From Metaphire vulgaris (taxonomy: Eukaryota > Annelida > Clitellata > Crassiclitellata > Megascolecidae): a stretch of DNA of 64,000 nucleotides. The translations under genes and the position numbers were made by a program. Positions 13,001 through 20,500 of this stretch are shown here, piece after piece. The notes under the pieces are model-generated. The model did no database searches. It was not told the DNA's origin and saw nothing but the letters and a program-made list of their open reading frames with translations. Position 1 is the stretch's first letter, and each line of letters opens with the position of its first letter. The stretch covers positions 7,049,516-7,113,515 of the forward strand of contig CM030872.1 in NCBI GenBank assembly GCA_018105865.1, given 5' to 3'.

Positions 13001-13290
13001 GGGTGCGGGGTTGCGGTGGAGGTTGCGGTGGGGGCTGCGGTGGCGGATGCGGAGGGGATGTGGGGGCGGATGTGGGGCTGATTGGCCGTGCATTTGGGGG
13101 CGGGGCGCGGGGCGGAGGTGGGGGTTTGGGGAAGTGGATGAGCGTTGAAATCAGGGCCGTCATTTCATTGTTTTCCAGTGGGGTGGGAGCAAGACTTTCG
13201 ACTGCAAGGCAGGCAGTACTTTTTAAAAAAGCACATACGGTATGCAAATTGGTTTTGTTCATAGCACATGCTACATACGATACTGCATAG
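5537..13290 (+). CDS. GRDP-like (DUF1399) glycine-rich domain protein, four exons, apparent frameshift in exon 1
   Basis: Spliced coding region 5537-7055, 7789-7939, 10260-10401 and 12272-13290, about 943 codons if one missing base is allowed for. The first exon has two DUF1399-type motifs, DVHWVWHCHMLSPYAYE and DFDLVWHTHQLHPGAY, typical of GRDP proteins. The middle exons encode AMLIKDHFGDWGVIVGRW and a short collagen-like Gly-X-Y run across the exon 3-4 junction. The last exon has a conserved block (SFLIENVAVDLKTG to LAFSVAVLYVLCQP) and then a long Gly/Cys-rich tail. All junctions are GT-AG and in phase (2, 0, 1). The ATG at 5537 precedes the conserved block FGVDLFKSSYDELDFL. Function is largely unknown in animals; plant GRDPs are linked to stress and development. 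A shift between two reading frames near 5846-5850 is either a sequence error or a broken allele. Confidence 0.82.
7064..7431. mobile_element. Probable hAT element at the start of GRDP intron 1
   Basis: The left end CAGCGACGTTCAAAT is followed by GGCGGCCCGCGGGCC. The right end AATTGAATATCCCCG reads inverted as CGGGGATATTCAATT, matching about 10 of 15 bases. Flanks GGTTAGAC and GGTTAAAG are similar, so the target may have been the exon 1 splice donor. A second hAT MITE (7192-7363) is nested in it. Confidence 0.45.
7192..7363. mobile_element. hAT MITE, CAGTGGCGGCTC family, copy 1
   Basis: Ends CAGTGGCGGCTC and GGAGCCGCCACTG. The 8-bp duplication ATCCTCGG is at 7184-7191 and 7364-7371. Length 172 bp. 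It lies in intron 1 of the GRDP-like gene. Confidence 0.92.
7789..7939 (+). CDS. GRDP-like gene, exon 2
   Basis: Acceptor ATTTTCAG at 7781-7788 and donor ACG|GTAAGA at 7939/7940. It encodes LFNHTQQLKFTCRVIHSIPL to GTEQLPLAET. The phase-2 start joins exon 1 to give Ser-His-Arg-Leu, and the exon ends on a codon boundary. Confidence 0.78.
7970..8349. mobile_element. AACCC-rich MITE, expanded copy
   Basis: Ends CAGAGATGCCCATGG and ATAGACATCTCTG. The interior has three tandem versions of a unit with GACCCAACCCAACC and AATACATTTCAATTTC, which makes it longer (380 bp) than the 245-bp copies elsewhere. No clear target duplication is seen. It lies in GRDP intron 2. Confidence 0.75.
8423..8617. mobile_element. 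hAT MITE, CAGTGTYTWATC family, copy 1
   Basis: Ends CAGTGTCTTATCCAGACTCC and CCTGTATAAAACACTG. The perfect 8-bp duplication GCACCGAT lies at 8415-8422 and 8618-8625. Confidence 0.85.
8724..8896. mobile_element. hAT MITE, CAGTGTYTWATC family, copy 2
   Basis: Ends CAGTGTTTATTCTAGGCC and GGCTAGAATAAACACTG, with C-rich and G-rich inner flanks. The target duplication is degraded. Confidence 0.7.
9326..9482. mobile_element. hAT-type MITE, CAGTRTTGGAGTTG ends
   Basis: Ends CAGTATTGGAGTTG and CAACTCCAACACTG. The flanks GGGGCAAG and TGGGCAAG differ by one base. No coding content. Confidence 0.75.
9946..10139. mobile_element. hAT MITE, CAGTGTTTAATCTAG family, copy 3
   Basis: Ends CAGTGTTTAATCTAGACTCC and GGCCTAGATTAAACTCTG. 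The interior phrases AAGCCGGGG and AATTTCCGGGGG also occur in the 60087-60261 copy. It lies in GRDP intron 2 among G-rich flanks that may be a second decayed element (about 9912-10201). Confidence 0.75.
10260..10401 (+). CDS. GRDP-like gene, exon 3
   Basis: Acceptor GCGTTTTCAG ends at 10259 and donor CCAG|GTAAAT follows 10401. It encodes LGDSCTSCPRLN then ERAMLIKDHFGDWGVIVGRW and GFRRGIPGKPG. It begins in phase 0 and ends in phase 1, consistent with exons 2 and 4. Confidence 0.82.
10405..10510 (-). mobile_element. Short LINE or SINE 3' tail
   Basis: A (GTAAA)n tail is followed by TCTATAGCGCC. This is the inverse of the 3' end typical of other LINE tails in the window, which carry TATAGCGCTATATAA. 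Confidence 0.45.
10868..11048. mobile_element. hAT MITE, CAGTGGCGGCTC family, copy 2
   Basis: Ends CAGTGGCGGCTCTAGG and GGAGCCGCCACTG. The perfect duplication CCAACAAC lies at 10860-10867 and 11049-11056. It lies in GRDP intron 3. Confidence 0.93.
11705..11939. mobile_element. AACCC-rich MITE copy
   Basis: The interior order (GCCGGTAATAGG, ACTTGACCCAACCC, AATACATTACAATTTC) and the end CCACGGACATCTCTG match the copies at 54961 and 61974. The left terminus has decayed. Confidence 0.7.
11963..12237. mobile_element. hAT-type MITE, GTCATTT-end family, GRDP intron 3
   Basis: Ends CAGGTACGTCATTT and AAATGACGTCCCTG. The perfect 8-bp duplication CTTTACAT flanks it. Its right edge is 34 bp before the exon 4 acceptor. 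Confidence 0.88.
12272..13290 (+). CDS. GRDP-like gene, exon 4 (C-terminal)
   Basis: Acceptor TCGCCTGTAG ends at 12271. The joined frame continues Gly-Ile-Pro-Gly-Gly-Pro, a collagen-like run. A conserved block with SFLIENVAVDLKTG follows, then Gly/Cys-rich repeats (CGGGCGGGCGGG type, about 12780-13070). From about 13152 the frame lies inside a hAT MITE (13152-13432), which supplies the last 46 or so residues and the stop at 13288-13290. An AATAAA at 13453-13458 may be the poly(A) signal. Alternatively the true C-terminus uses an unseen splice before 13150. Confidence 0.7.
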
Positions 13291-13432
13291 TACATACCAG
13301 TGATTGTAATAAAATTATAAAAACAATTGAGAACACAATGAATTTAAAAATACAAAAATTTGCGAGAATTTTTTCCTATAAAAATCAGGGGTCAACGGAC
13401 CCCCTGCACCCCTCCCCCCAATGACGTCCCTG
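13152..13432. mobile_element. hAT-type MITE forming the 3' end of the GRDP coding frame
   Basis: Ends CAGGGCCGTCATTT and CAATGACGTCCCTG. The flanks GTTGAAAT and GTAGAAAT differ by one base. The GRDP reading frame enters the element and stops at 13290. Confidence 0.82.
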
Positions 13433-13561
13433 GTAGAAATCAATGTGCTCGAAATAAAACGGCGAGATGATAATTATTAGAATGACTGCTTCGTGAAGGA
13501 TTTGCGAAAACTTCCGCTAGTCTTATAACGCCGTAGCCTTAGATACTCGATGTGCTGCTAA

Positions 13562-13834
13562 CAGGGGCGTCTTTACATGTAAAAATTCGGGCACAGTGCC
13601 CCGCGGGGCCCCGCGCATTTTAGGGGTCCCGCGCCGCGCGCAAACTACTTTTTTAACGCAGGATTACCTTTTTTGCTTGTCAACATTCAAAAACGTTGGG
13701 GATGACCTTTTTTGCTTGTTAGCATTCAAAAACGTTGGAGATGACTTTTTTTGCTTGTCAACATTGATCTTCACGTCTAGGGCCCCGCAGGCCGCCAGAT
13801 GCCCGGGGCCCCGCACTGGTTAAAGACGCCCCTG
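13562..13834. mobile_element. hAT-type MITE, CAGGGGCGTCTTTA ends
   Basis: Ends CAGGGGCGTCTTTA and TAAAGACGCCCCTG are perfectly inverted. The duplication GCTGCTAA is on both sides. The interior has three tandem copies of a unit with GACCTTTTTTGCTTGTCAAC. Confidence 0.9.
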
Positions 13835-13895
13835 GCTGCTAATACCAACTGTGCGTATATTATATTTACCCCTGTATTTTCTCTCTTAATTAAAG

Positions 13896-14037
13896 GCGAC
13901 AACCGTAGGCGTAAACTTCCATTAGGCTTCTAGGCTCGAGCCCCTAACCCCACCTTTTGAGAGGCTACTGCCAAAGGGAAGGGGTAAGGTATGGGATTTG
14001 GGCCACCACTTTTCATCAAAGTTTACGCCAGACAAAT
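13896..14037. repeat. MITE-like unit, TAGGCGTAAACTT ends
   Basis: Begins TAGGCGTAAACTTCCATTAG and ends AAAGTTTACGCC. Related units lie at 15294-15385 and 55434-55548, and a decayed one near 7468-7600. Target duplications are not clear. Confidence 0.6.
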
Positions 14038-14165
14038 GCATTGAAAATGAGTTTAGAAATAATTTTTAGCGACCACCACTGAGTTCCACTAGCGCATGTT
14101 AACCAGGGTTGGATAAAATGCCATCTGTCATGGCGGATTTATGGCCGTTCGAGTCTCGGGGGGGT

Positions 14166-14345
14166 CAGTGGCGGCTCCACCGGGGGCAGGGGCCTGCCCC
14201 CTATCGAGTGCCTGCCTCCCAGTGGTCCCCAGTTGGGACCCTATACTTAATGCTACATACATTAAACAACAAATGGTTGGCCCCCCATGGCTAGAAGTTG
14301 CCACCCCAACGGCCCCTCACTTGCCAAATCCTAGAGCCGCCACTG
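14166..14345. mobile_element. hAT MITE, CAGTGGCGGCTC family, copy 3
   Basis: Ends CAGTGGCGGCTCCACC and AGAGCCGCCACTG. The flanks GGGGGGGT and GGGGAGGT differ by one base. Confidence 0.88.
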
Positions 14346-14463
14346 GGGGAGGTTAGGCTTGGTGAGAAATTGGCATTGCATTACATACTGAAATGGCCAC
14401 TTGGTTGATGCATAAATAGCAGTATCAGTCCCGTTCAATTATGCAACGAATACTAAAACAGTA

Positions 14464-14596
14464 GAACTTCGTTATAACGCATCGCTGATAACGTGCCGCA
14501 TTGGATGGTACTTGACATAACGTACCGTACCTCTCGTATAGCGTACTGCATTGTACAGACGGACCCGCTACGTGCGTTATAACGCAGCTCTACCGT
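14464..14596. mobile_element. Decayed MITE, CAGTAGAACTTCGTTATAAC end
   Basis: Starts CAGTAGAACTTCGTTATAAC and ends GTTATAACGCAGCTCTACCG. The start resembles the pogo-like elements at 18391 and 27101, but the inner sequence has GTTATAACG in place of TATATCG. Confidence 0.5.
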
Positions 14597-14878
14597 ACTC
14601 CTTTGATGTTGGCCATATTTCCCAAATTATTGCAATTGGGGGAGGGGGGGGGGCTAAGACTTTGGAGAGGAGAATTTTCCTACTTCTATCCGGCCTGATC
14701 CAACACTGCGGAAGGTCATAGGCCTACGTTTTCGACCAATGAACACAGTTATTGTAAGCTATCAAAGGTTTCTATGATATCAGCCGAATTTCATGAATTG
14801 TGCATCTATGGATAATTTCCAGCAACGCCATGAACGGCAAATTGACCTTTCTTTGAAATGTACACATGAATTCGAATC

Positions 14879-15090
14879 CGGGGCCATATTAAGGCGGGGG
14901 CTGAGGGGGCTGAAGCCCCAGGCCCACCATGAAAATTAGGCCCACCGTTTTTCCGTAACCTTTTTTTTGCTTGTCAGCTCGTTTTGGAAGGGAAATAACT
15001 TTTTTTTGCTTGTCAGAGATTTTTTCGGTATAGGCGACGGCCTTTTTTTCTTCTCAGCCCCAGGCCCACTCGGACCTTAATCCGGCCCTG
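14879..15090. mobile_element. hAT-type MITE, GGCCGGATTAAGG ends
   Basis: The left end CGGGGCCATATTAAGG and right end CCTTAATCCGGCCCTG are inverted. The perfect 8-bp duplication TTCGAATC flanks it. The interior has two TTTTTTTGCTTGTCAG motifs and a degraded third. Confidence 0.85.
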
Positions 15091-15098
15091 TTCGAATC

Positions 15099-15260
15099 CC
15101 CCCTCCACACACACACGCACACACACACACACACCAGACAGCTCGATTTGCACTTGTTATTTATTCTTGTTAGCTCTGCATAATTAATTAATTAATTAAT
15201 TAATTAATTAATTAATTAATTAATTAATTAATTAATTAATTAATTAATTAATTAATTAAC
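15099..15260. repeat. (CA)n and (ATTA)n microsatellites
   Basis: CA units at about 15107-15134 and ATTA units at 15182-15260. Confidence 0.95.
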
Positions 15261-15429
15261 GTTGTCAAATTCGGTTTGTAACGCGGGCAATCATAGGCGT
15301 AAACTTCTATTAGGCCTCAAGGCTCGAGCCCCTCACTTTTGAAGATATAGGGGTTGGCCCCCCGCTTTTTCATTAAAGTTTACGCCAATGAGGGCGCTTA
15401 ATTAGCGATGTTATTTCATTAGGTTGTGA

Positions 15430-15510
15430 GACTCGCAATTTCAGTCGGACTAGCTAAAACAGCGCTGGACGCGGTTAGAACTTGGATGGGTGACCACCCG
15501 ATAAGTAGGC
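15430..15510 (+). mobile_element. Fragment of a 5S-like SINE head
   Basis: Contains ACGCGGTTAGAACTTGGATG followed by GGTGACCACC, close to the internal promoter part of 5S rRNA. It is shorter and more diverged than the copy at 15614. Confidence 0.5.
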
Positions 15511-15613
15511 TTACACAAGGCTTGAATAAAGACATGCGTACAACGATATTTTCGTCGTTGGCTATTACAGTGCATGACATCTGTTATTTGTGAATATATC
15601 AGAAAAAATACCC

Positions 15614-15932
15614 GGCCTACTTGGCGCTGTACGATCGGTTCCCGTCGGAACACCGAAGTTAAGCAACGTCGAGCGCGGTTAGTACTTGGATGGGTGACCA
15701 TTCCGGATTCTAGCCGTGGTGCCGGCGGCCAACCAAGCCGTTCATCGCTTGGGCGTCGATAAATTGGTAGCAGCGTTAAGCTGCGAAGGGTAAAACGTGG
15801 GTCTAGAGAAATTAATGGCAACATACTCTATATTAATGGCGCAAGCCACCTGCGTTGCTGCTTGCCTAGTAACCAGAGATCAGCACCGGCCCCAACGCTC
15901 GAAAATCGAGTATGGGACTACCTTTACCTTTA
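15614..15932 (+). mobile_element. 5S rRNA-headed SINE (SINE3 type)
   Basis: The first 110 bases or so resemble 5S rRNA: CCGAAGTTAAGCAACGTCGAG, then GCGGTTAGTACTTGGATGGG and TGACC, which covers the pol III internal control region. The tail has CCACCTGCGTTGCTGC and GATCAGCACCGGCCCCAA and ends in CTTTACCTTTA. Spacing and loss of the 5S 3' half show it is a SINE, not a gene. A second copy lies inverted at 24019-24290. Confidence 0.85.
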
Positions 15933-16359
15933 TCAGAAAAATGCATTAATTGAGGCTAATGTTGCGATAAATATGTCTCAATAAATATGACTGAAGAGCC
16001 GGTGTAGTGAATTAAAATGGATCCATTGAAAAAATTAATTATGCAGAGGAGGGAAACAGGGAAGCTTATAAACGTTAGCATATAAACGTTGTAACAACGT
16101 TTAGCCAGATATACAGTAGTTTAGCGACATCTAAACTTATTTAAACTTAGTTTAAACGTTTACTAAACGTTACCGTGCCTACTGGGTAGGCTTCTAAGTA
16201 AGTTAGTAATAAGTAGAAAATAAGTAGCCCTAAGGTTAATAACCGCCGTCACCTGTGGTGTGTGGATAAGTATAAGCAATTTGGTAACCTCTTTGTCCTA
16301 GTATAGTCCTATAAATAACGACAATAACCGGTCCCATAGCTAAAATTGTTATTTTCCCC

Positions 16360-16432
16360 AAACTTTGGCGGGCCGGATGAAACTGGCCTGCGGGCCGGAT
16401 TCGGCCCACGGGTCGCCAGTGGGACAACCCTG
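16360..16432. mobile_element. Fragment of a GGGCCGG-rich hAT-like end
   Basis: Ends GACAACCCTG after GGCCTGCGGGCCGGATTCGG. This resembles hAT ends that read CAGGGTTGTCC. Only one end is present. Confidence 0.4.
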
Positions 16433-16640
16433 ACCTATGTTTCTGGTTGTCAGGCCTTCCAATAAACTGAGCATTTTCAGATCTAGGCTTAAAACGCATC
16501 TCTTCCAATTAGCATTTCCTACATAGTCTGTCTAGCTGTTTCCCTCTGACTGATCTCTGGATTTGAAGTACCATCGATTGATACTCTTGAGTGTTAGAAA
16601 TGGTGATATAGAAGTGCATAATTATTATTATTATTTTCTA
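16430..16640 (+). mobile_element. LINE 3' end with (ATT)n tail
   Basis: Closely matches 56430-56650, including TTAGCATTTCCTACATAGTC and ACTGATCTCTGGA, and ends in (ATT)n. It is a 5'-truncated copy. Confidence 0.7.
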
Positions 16641-16920
16641 TGTGTAGCCTACCTGTAATCAGCCATGTAAGCACACATATGGCAATCTTTGTTGTTCTAT
16701 CAGGCAGACGTGTCCGAAGTATCGCAGCCGTTTCGTCTAGATTTTATCTACGATATCTTTTTTAATTCCAAGATTCTCTTTTATGTCGTCATTTCTATTT
16801 CTTTCCCGATCTCTTTTGGATACGCCTTATTATTAATAATTTCTTACAGTACGATTTTAATGGTAGCAGCCTGGTAGGGCCGAGTTTATATTTATAGCGG
16901 CGGCACAATTTTTACTGACA

Positions 16921-16940
16921 CCGGAAGTTGCCATTTTGAT
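16921..16940 (+). promoter_or_regulatory. ETS plus YY1-like promoter sites of the ZCCHC2-like gene
   Basis: CCGGAAGT at 16921-16928 is a consensus ETS site. It is followed at once by GCCATTTTG (16930-16938), a YY1-like site. Such pairs are common in TATA-less housekeeping promoters. The distance to the ATG is about 110 bp. This is inference from motif and position only. Confidence 0.45.
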
Positions 16941-17047
16941 TTGAGCTGTTTTATGCTTATTTTTTGTATCGAGTGCTAAATGCGAATTTCGATTGGAGAG
17001 AAAATAAAATCGCGAATCGTTTTCATTGTGCGCCAGCGTGAAAAATC

Positions 17048-17566
17048 ATGGTCTGCAACGATGATCTGTACGCGTCGTTCAAGAACCTGCGCAGCGCCGA
17101 TCGGATCGACCTGATGGTCAGTCTGCTTCATCTGTGCGTACCCCTCGAGCTGCGCTTCGTCGGGTCGGTCCTTGAGGACCTGGCTCGCAAGGACTACGCC
17201 CGGCTGAAGGAGATCGAGACGAAGGCGAACGACTACGAGACCCTGCGCGAGACGAGGATCGACGAGCTGTCGAAGTACGCGTGCGGCACGGTCAGCGTCT
17301 ACCTGTCGCTGCTCCACTCGGACAACTCGTTCTGCGCCCACGCGCTGTTCGACATGCTCGTTAGGATCAAGTGTCTCGTAGACGAAACCGTCGGCCGGGC
17401 GGGTAGCGGGGCCGTGCTTGACTTCGCGATTGCGGACGACTTGTTTTTACTGTTCACGATGGCTCAGTACCATCCAGCTTTCATGTTCACGCAGCGGAAA
17501 GAGTTGCAGCGTGAATATGTAGATTTGAAAAATCAGCTAGTTGATTTCATCAGCAGCATTCCACTG
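17048..17566 (+). CDS. ZCCHC2: ZCCHC2-like gene, exon 1
   Basis: 173 codons from the ATG. It encodes RIDLMVSLLHLCVPLELRF then GSVLEDLARKDYARLKEIE, and later LLFTMAQYHPAFMFTQRKEL. These are hallmark blocks of the ZCCHC2/ZCCHC14 N-terminal region. The donor is CTG|GTCAGT, phase 0. If not spliced, the frame reads on to a stop at 17618-17620, with AATAAA signals at about 17778 and 17889, so a truncated isoform is possible. Confidence 0.9.
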
Positions 17567-20500
17567 GTCAGTATAGATTCAATTTTAGAAATATTTCTAG
17601 CCTGGATTGAACGAGTTTGATAAATTTTATATTACTATTTTCAGCATTCCACTGGTCAGTTTAGATTAAATTTTAAAAATATTCTAGCCTGAATTGAGTG
17701 AGTTTGTTAAATTTTAAATTACTATTTAGTATTTTGTAGAACTTTTTACCTGTGTGAATTCAGGTAACATGTTGTAATAAAGTAATCTATTTTCTTTGAG
17801 TTTTGTAGAAAACACATTTGTTAATAGAATATAATGAGGCCAGTTCAATGAAGCCATTGTGTTCGTATTATTATTTTGATGTCATTGAGAAATAAATGAT
17901 TCTTCTTCTTCAGTTGCCTCCTTTTACTTTCACATAATAATCTCTGGATGTACTTGTTGACACCTGAGCTGAATGAATGATCTGGGACAGACACAAAAAG
18001 TTTGTATTGACTAAGGTGTGAACCTAGACCTTATGCCTAACAATCCAGCTCATTAACTGCTGCACCACTGCACATGCTATATGCTAGATCAATGTAGCTG
18101 TTCTTGAAGTCTAAATATTTTGAAAGTTAAGCGATGGGACAGACACATTACTGATCATACTCTCAACTGCAAGACTCTCAACTGATGTTCTTTGTAATTG
18201 ATGATGTCTGCTTTCTGTTTATGCTATCAGAAGAATGGCACAGAAGAGAAAAGCACAAATTCCATTCAGAATGAACCAGACCACGAAGATGAGGTCAGTG
18301 AATCAGCAGACTCAACCCTCCACGACACTGAAGTCGAGCCAGGTTAGTACTTTAAAAATGCCATTTGTTGTTGCTTCATTTAGATATGTACAGTAGAAGA
18401 ACATCGTTATATCGAACTCGCTTATATCGAAATCACGTTTATATCGAAGTTTGAGCGCCGGTCCCGCCAAAACAGTGTTAATGATACAGGATTCGGATAT
18501 ATCGAACCTCGGATATATCAAAGTATTTATCAAGGTCTCTTGAACTTCGATATAATGAGGTTCTACTGTATTGTATTATTACATGCTTTTATGGCGTTTG
18601 AATTATGGCGTTACAGAGGGATCTCGAGAATCAGCTGGATGGACAAGGTACGAAATGACACGAGTCCTAGAAAGAAGTAAAACAACAGCAACGTGGAAAT
18701 GGGAAATACTAAGAAGAAAAATGTCCTACGCTGGTCACGTCAAGAGAGGTTCGACTGGAGACCTGCCTCTGATAATAATGGAAGGTAGAATAGAAGGAAC
18801 AAGGAGAAGAGGTGACCAAGAAGAAGCTGGATGGATGACAGATCTTTGACTGGAAAGGCACAAAGAACTGCATAGCCCTAAAAAGAACATCAGAAGATAG
18901 AGAGATATTGAGGAAAATGACTGTCAACCCTCTGATAGAGGATGATGCATAAAGAAGGAAAGAAGAATGTTTTCATGGGGGGCATGTGGAGTAGTGGTGG
19001 GGTTCTTTCCATGCAATCAGAGGGTAGAGGGTTCAAATCTGACCTGAGCCACTAAATAACGACCTGGTTCACCCCTATTTGTATATGAGAAAGGCAAGCC
19101 ACCTCACTAATCTGATGCCCATGCGACAAAAGCCAATTGGACTGGCCTTAGTTCAGAGAACACATCATCCTCATTATTACATGCTTTTAATATATCCTTG
19201 AATGAGGTCTAAGTTTAATGTTGAATTTTTCCAATCAAGTTAATGATTTAAGTAATTGTACATGGATTCAATATATTCGCGATAAAGTCGAGCAATTTAA
19301 GGCTAATTCACAGGCCTTATATCCTGACCTCGACTTATACGCGAGGCGGCACCAACTGTCGGACAAAGTTTTCACACAGAGGATGTCAAAAATAATCAAT
19401 TGCGCTAAAACTTTGTGTAATTAATCACTTTCAACGTATGCTACAGCATCTAAATAAAAGTTGACATCAGCGATTTTCAGATTTGTAATATATAGGCGCC
19501 ACATAAATATTATTTGTAATGTATTGGCGCTACATAAATATTAAAACAATTTTTTAAAGATTCATTAAATTGTTCAAATTGCCAAGAATGAGCAAATAGC
19601 AGGTTTGAAGTTTTCTTAATCATCAGGAATCAATCTGTGAATGTCAAAATCATTCAGTTTCTCGATAATTAAAAGCTAAAATGCAGTTTTTCAATCAAAA
19701 CAATAGCGCCGTGCACCCAGCTCGTGTCCGCCATTGTTCCAACTCTCACAATCACCTCAAGAGGGTGCACGGCGGTGATGTCACTTCGACTTACATCCGG
19801 GTCAATGATTTTAGACACCTTCAAATTCAAAAAATTTAGGGGTCGACTTATACTCGGATTGACTTTATCGCGAGTACATACGGTAGCTCAACTGAGTGAC
19901 TGTACGTGCCTGTTTTATACCGTTATCTTGTTGTTTCTCTAATTTTTGCTTTTTCTTATTTTTCTGAAAATTTCGGAAAAATTTCCGAAATTTTTCTGCC
20001 AGTTTATTTTTCCGGAAAAATCCCATCGCTAGTAGGGAATGACTGGATGGGTATTTTCCTCCGGATCCGGATATTTTGGGTCAACATTCACCAGATCCAG
20101 ACCCGAAGTGAATATTACCGCACAGGATTAGAATTGTTCTAACTTACTACTTATTAAAGTTACCAGTAGTCACTTAATACTACTCAGGTACAGCATGCAA
20201 TCTCAGTTAATACTTTATGTTCTAGTTAAATTTAAATTTTGCAGGCGCGTTAGTTAACTTAAATTTGCGGGTGCATTCGTTGACTTCAGTTAAGGTGCTC
20301 TTCATTAAAACATGAAATATGACAATATATATAATATTCGGATTCGGTAGTTTCATGACATAAGTATTCGAATTTGACGAATCCGGATATTGTCGAGTAC
20401 CACGCTATCCGGCCAGAACGAATATGCGGAGTGGTTTCCGGTCATTCCCTGTCCCATCCTCGCAGTCAATAATTTTGGTGACACATTTCTTTAGGACTTT

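Noticed and set aside
12473..13295. Arg-rich and Pro-rich minus-strand frames and an Arg-rich plus-strand frame
   Set aside because: Shadows of the Gly/Cys-rich exon 4. No conserved sequence is seen in them.
15614..15730. A functional 5S rRNA gene
   Set aside because: It lacks the 3' part of 5S and a T-run terminator, and continues into a SINE tail shared with a tRNA-headed element.
19218..19424. 68-codon frame with YIRDKVEQFKANSQALYPDL
   Set aside because: It lies within a likely TIR element in an intron, and no family or splice sites could be matched.
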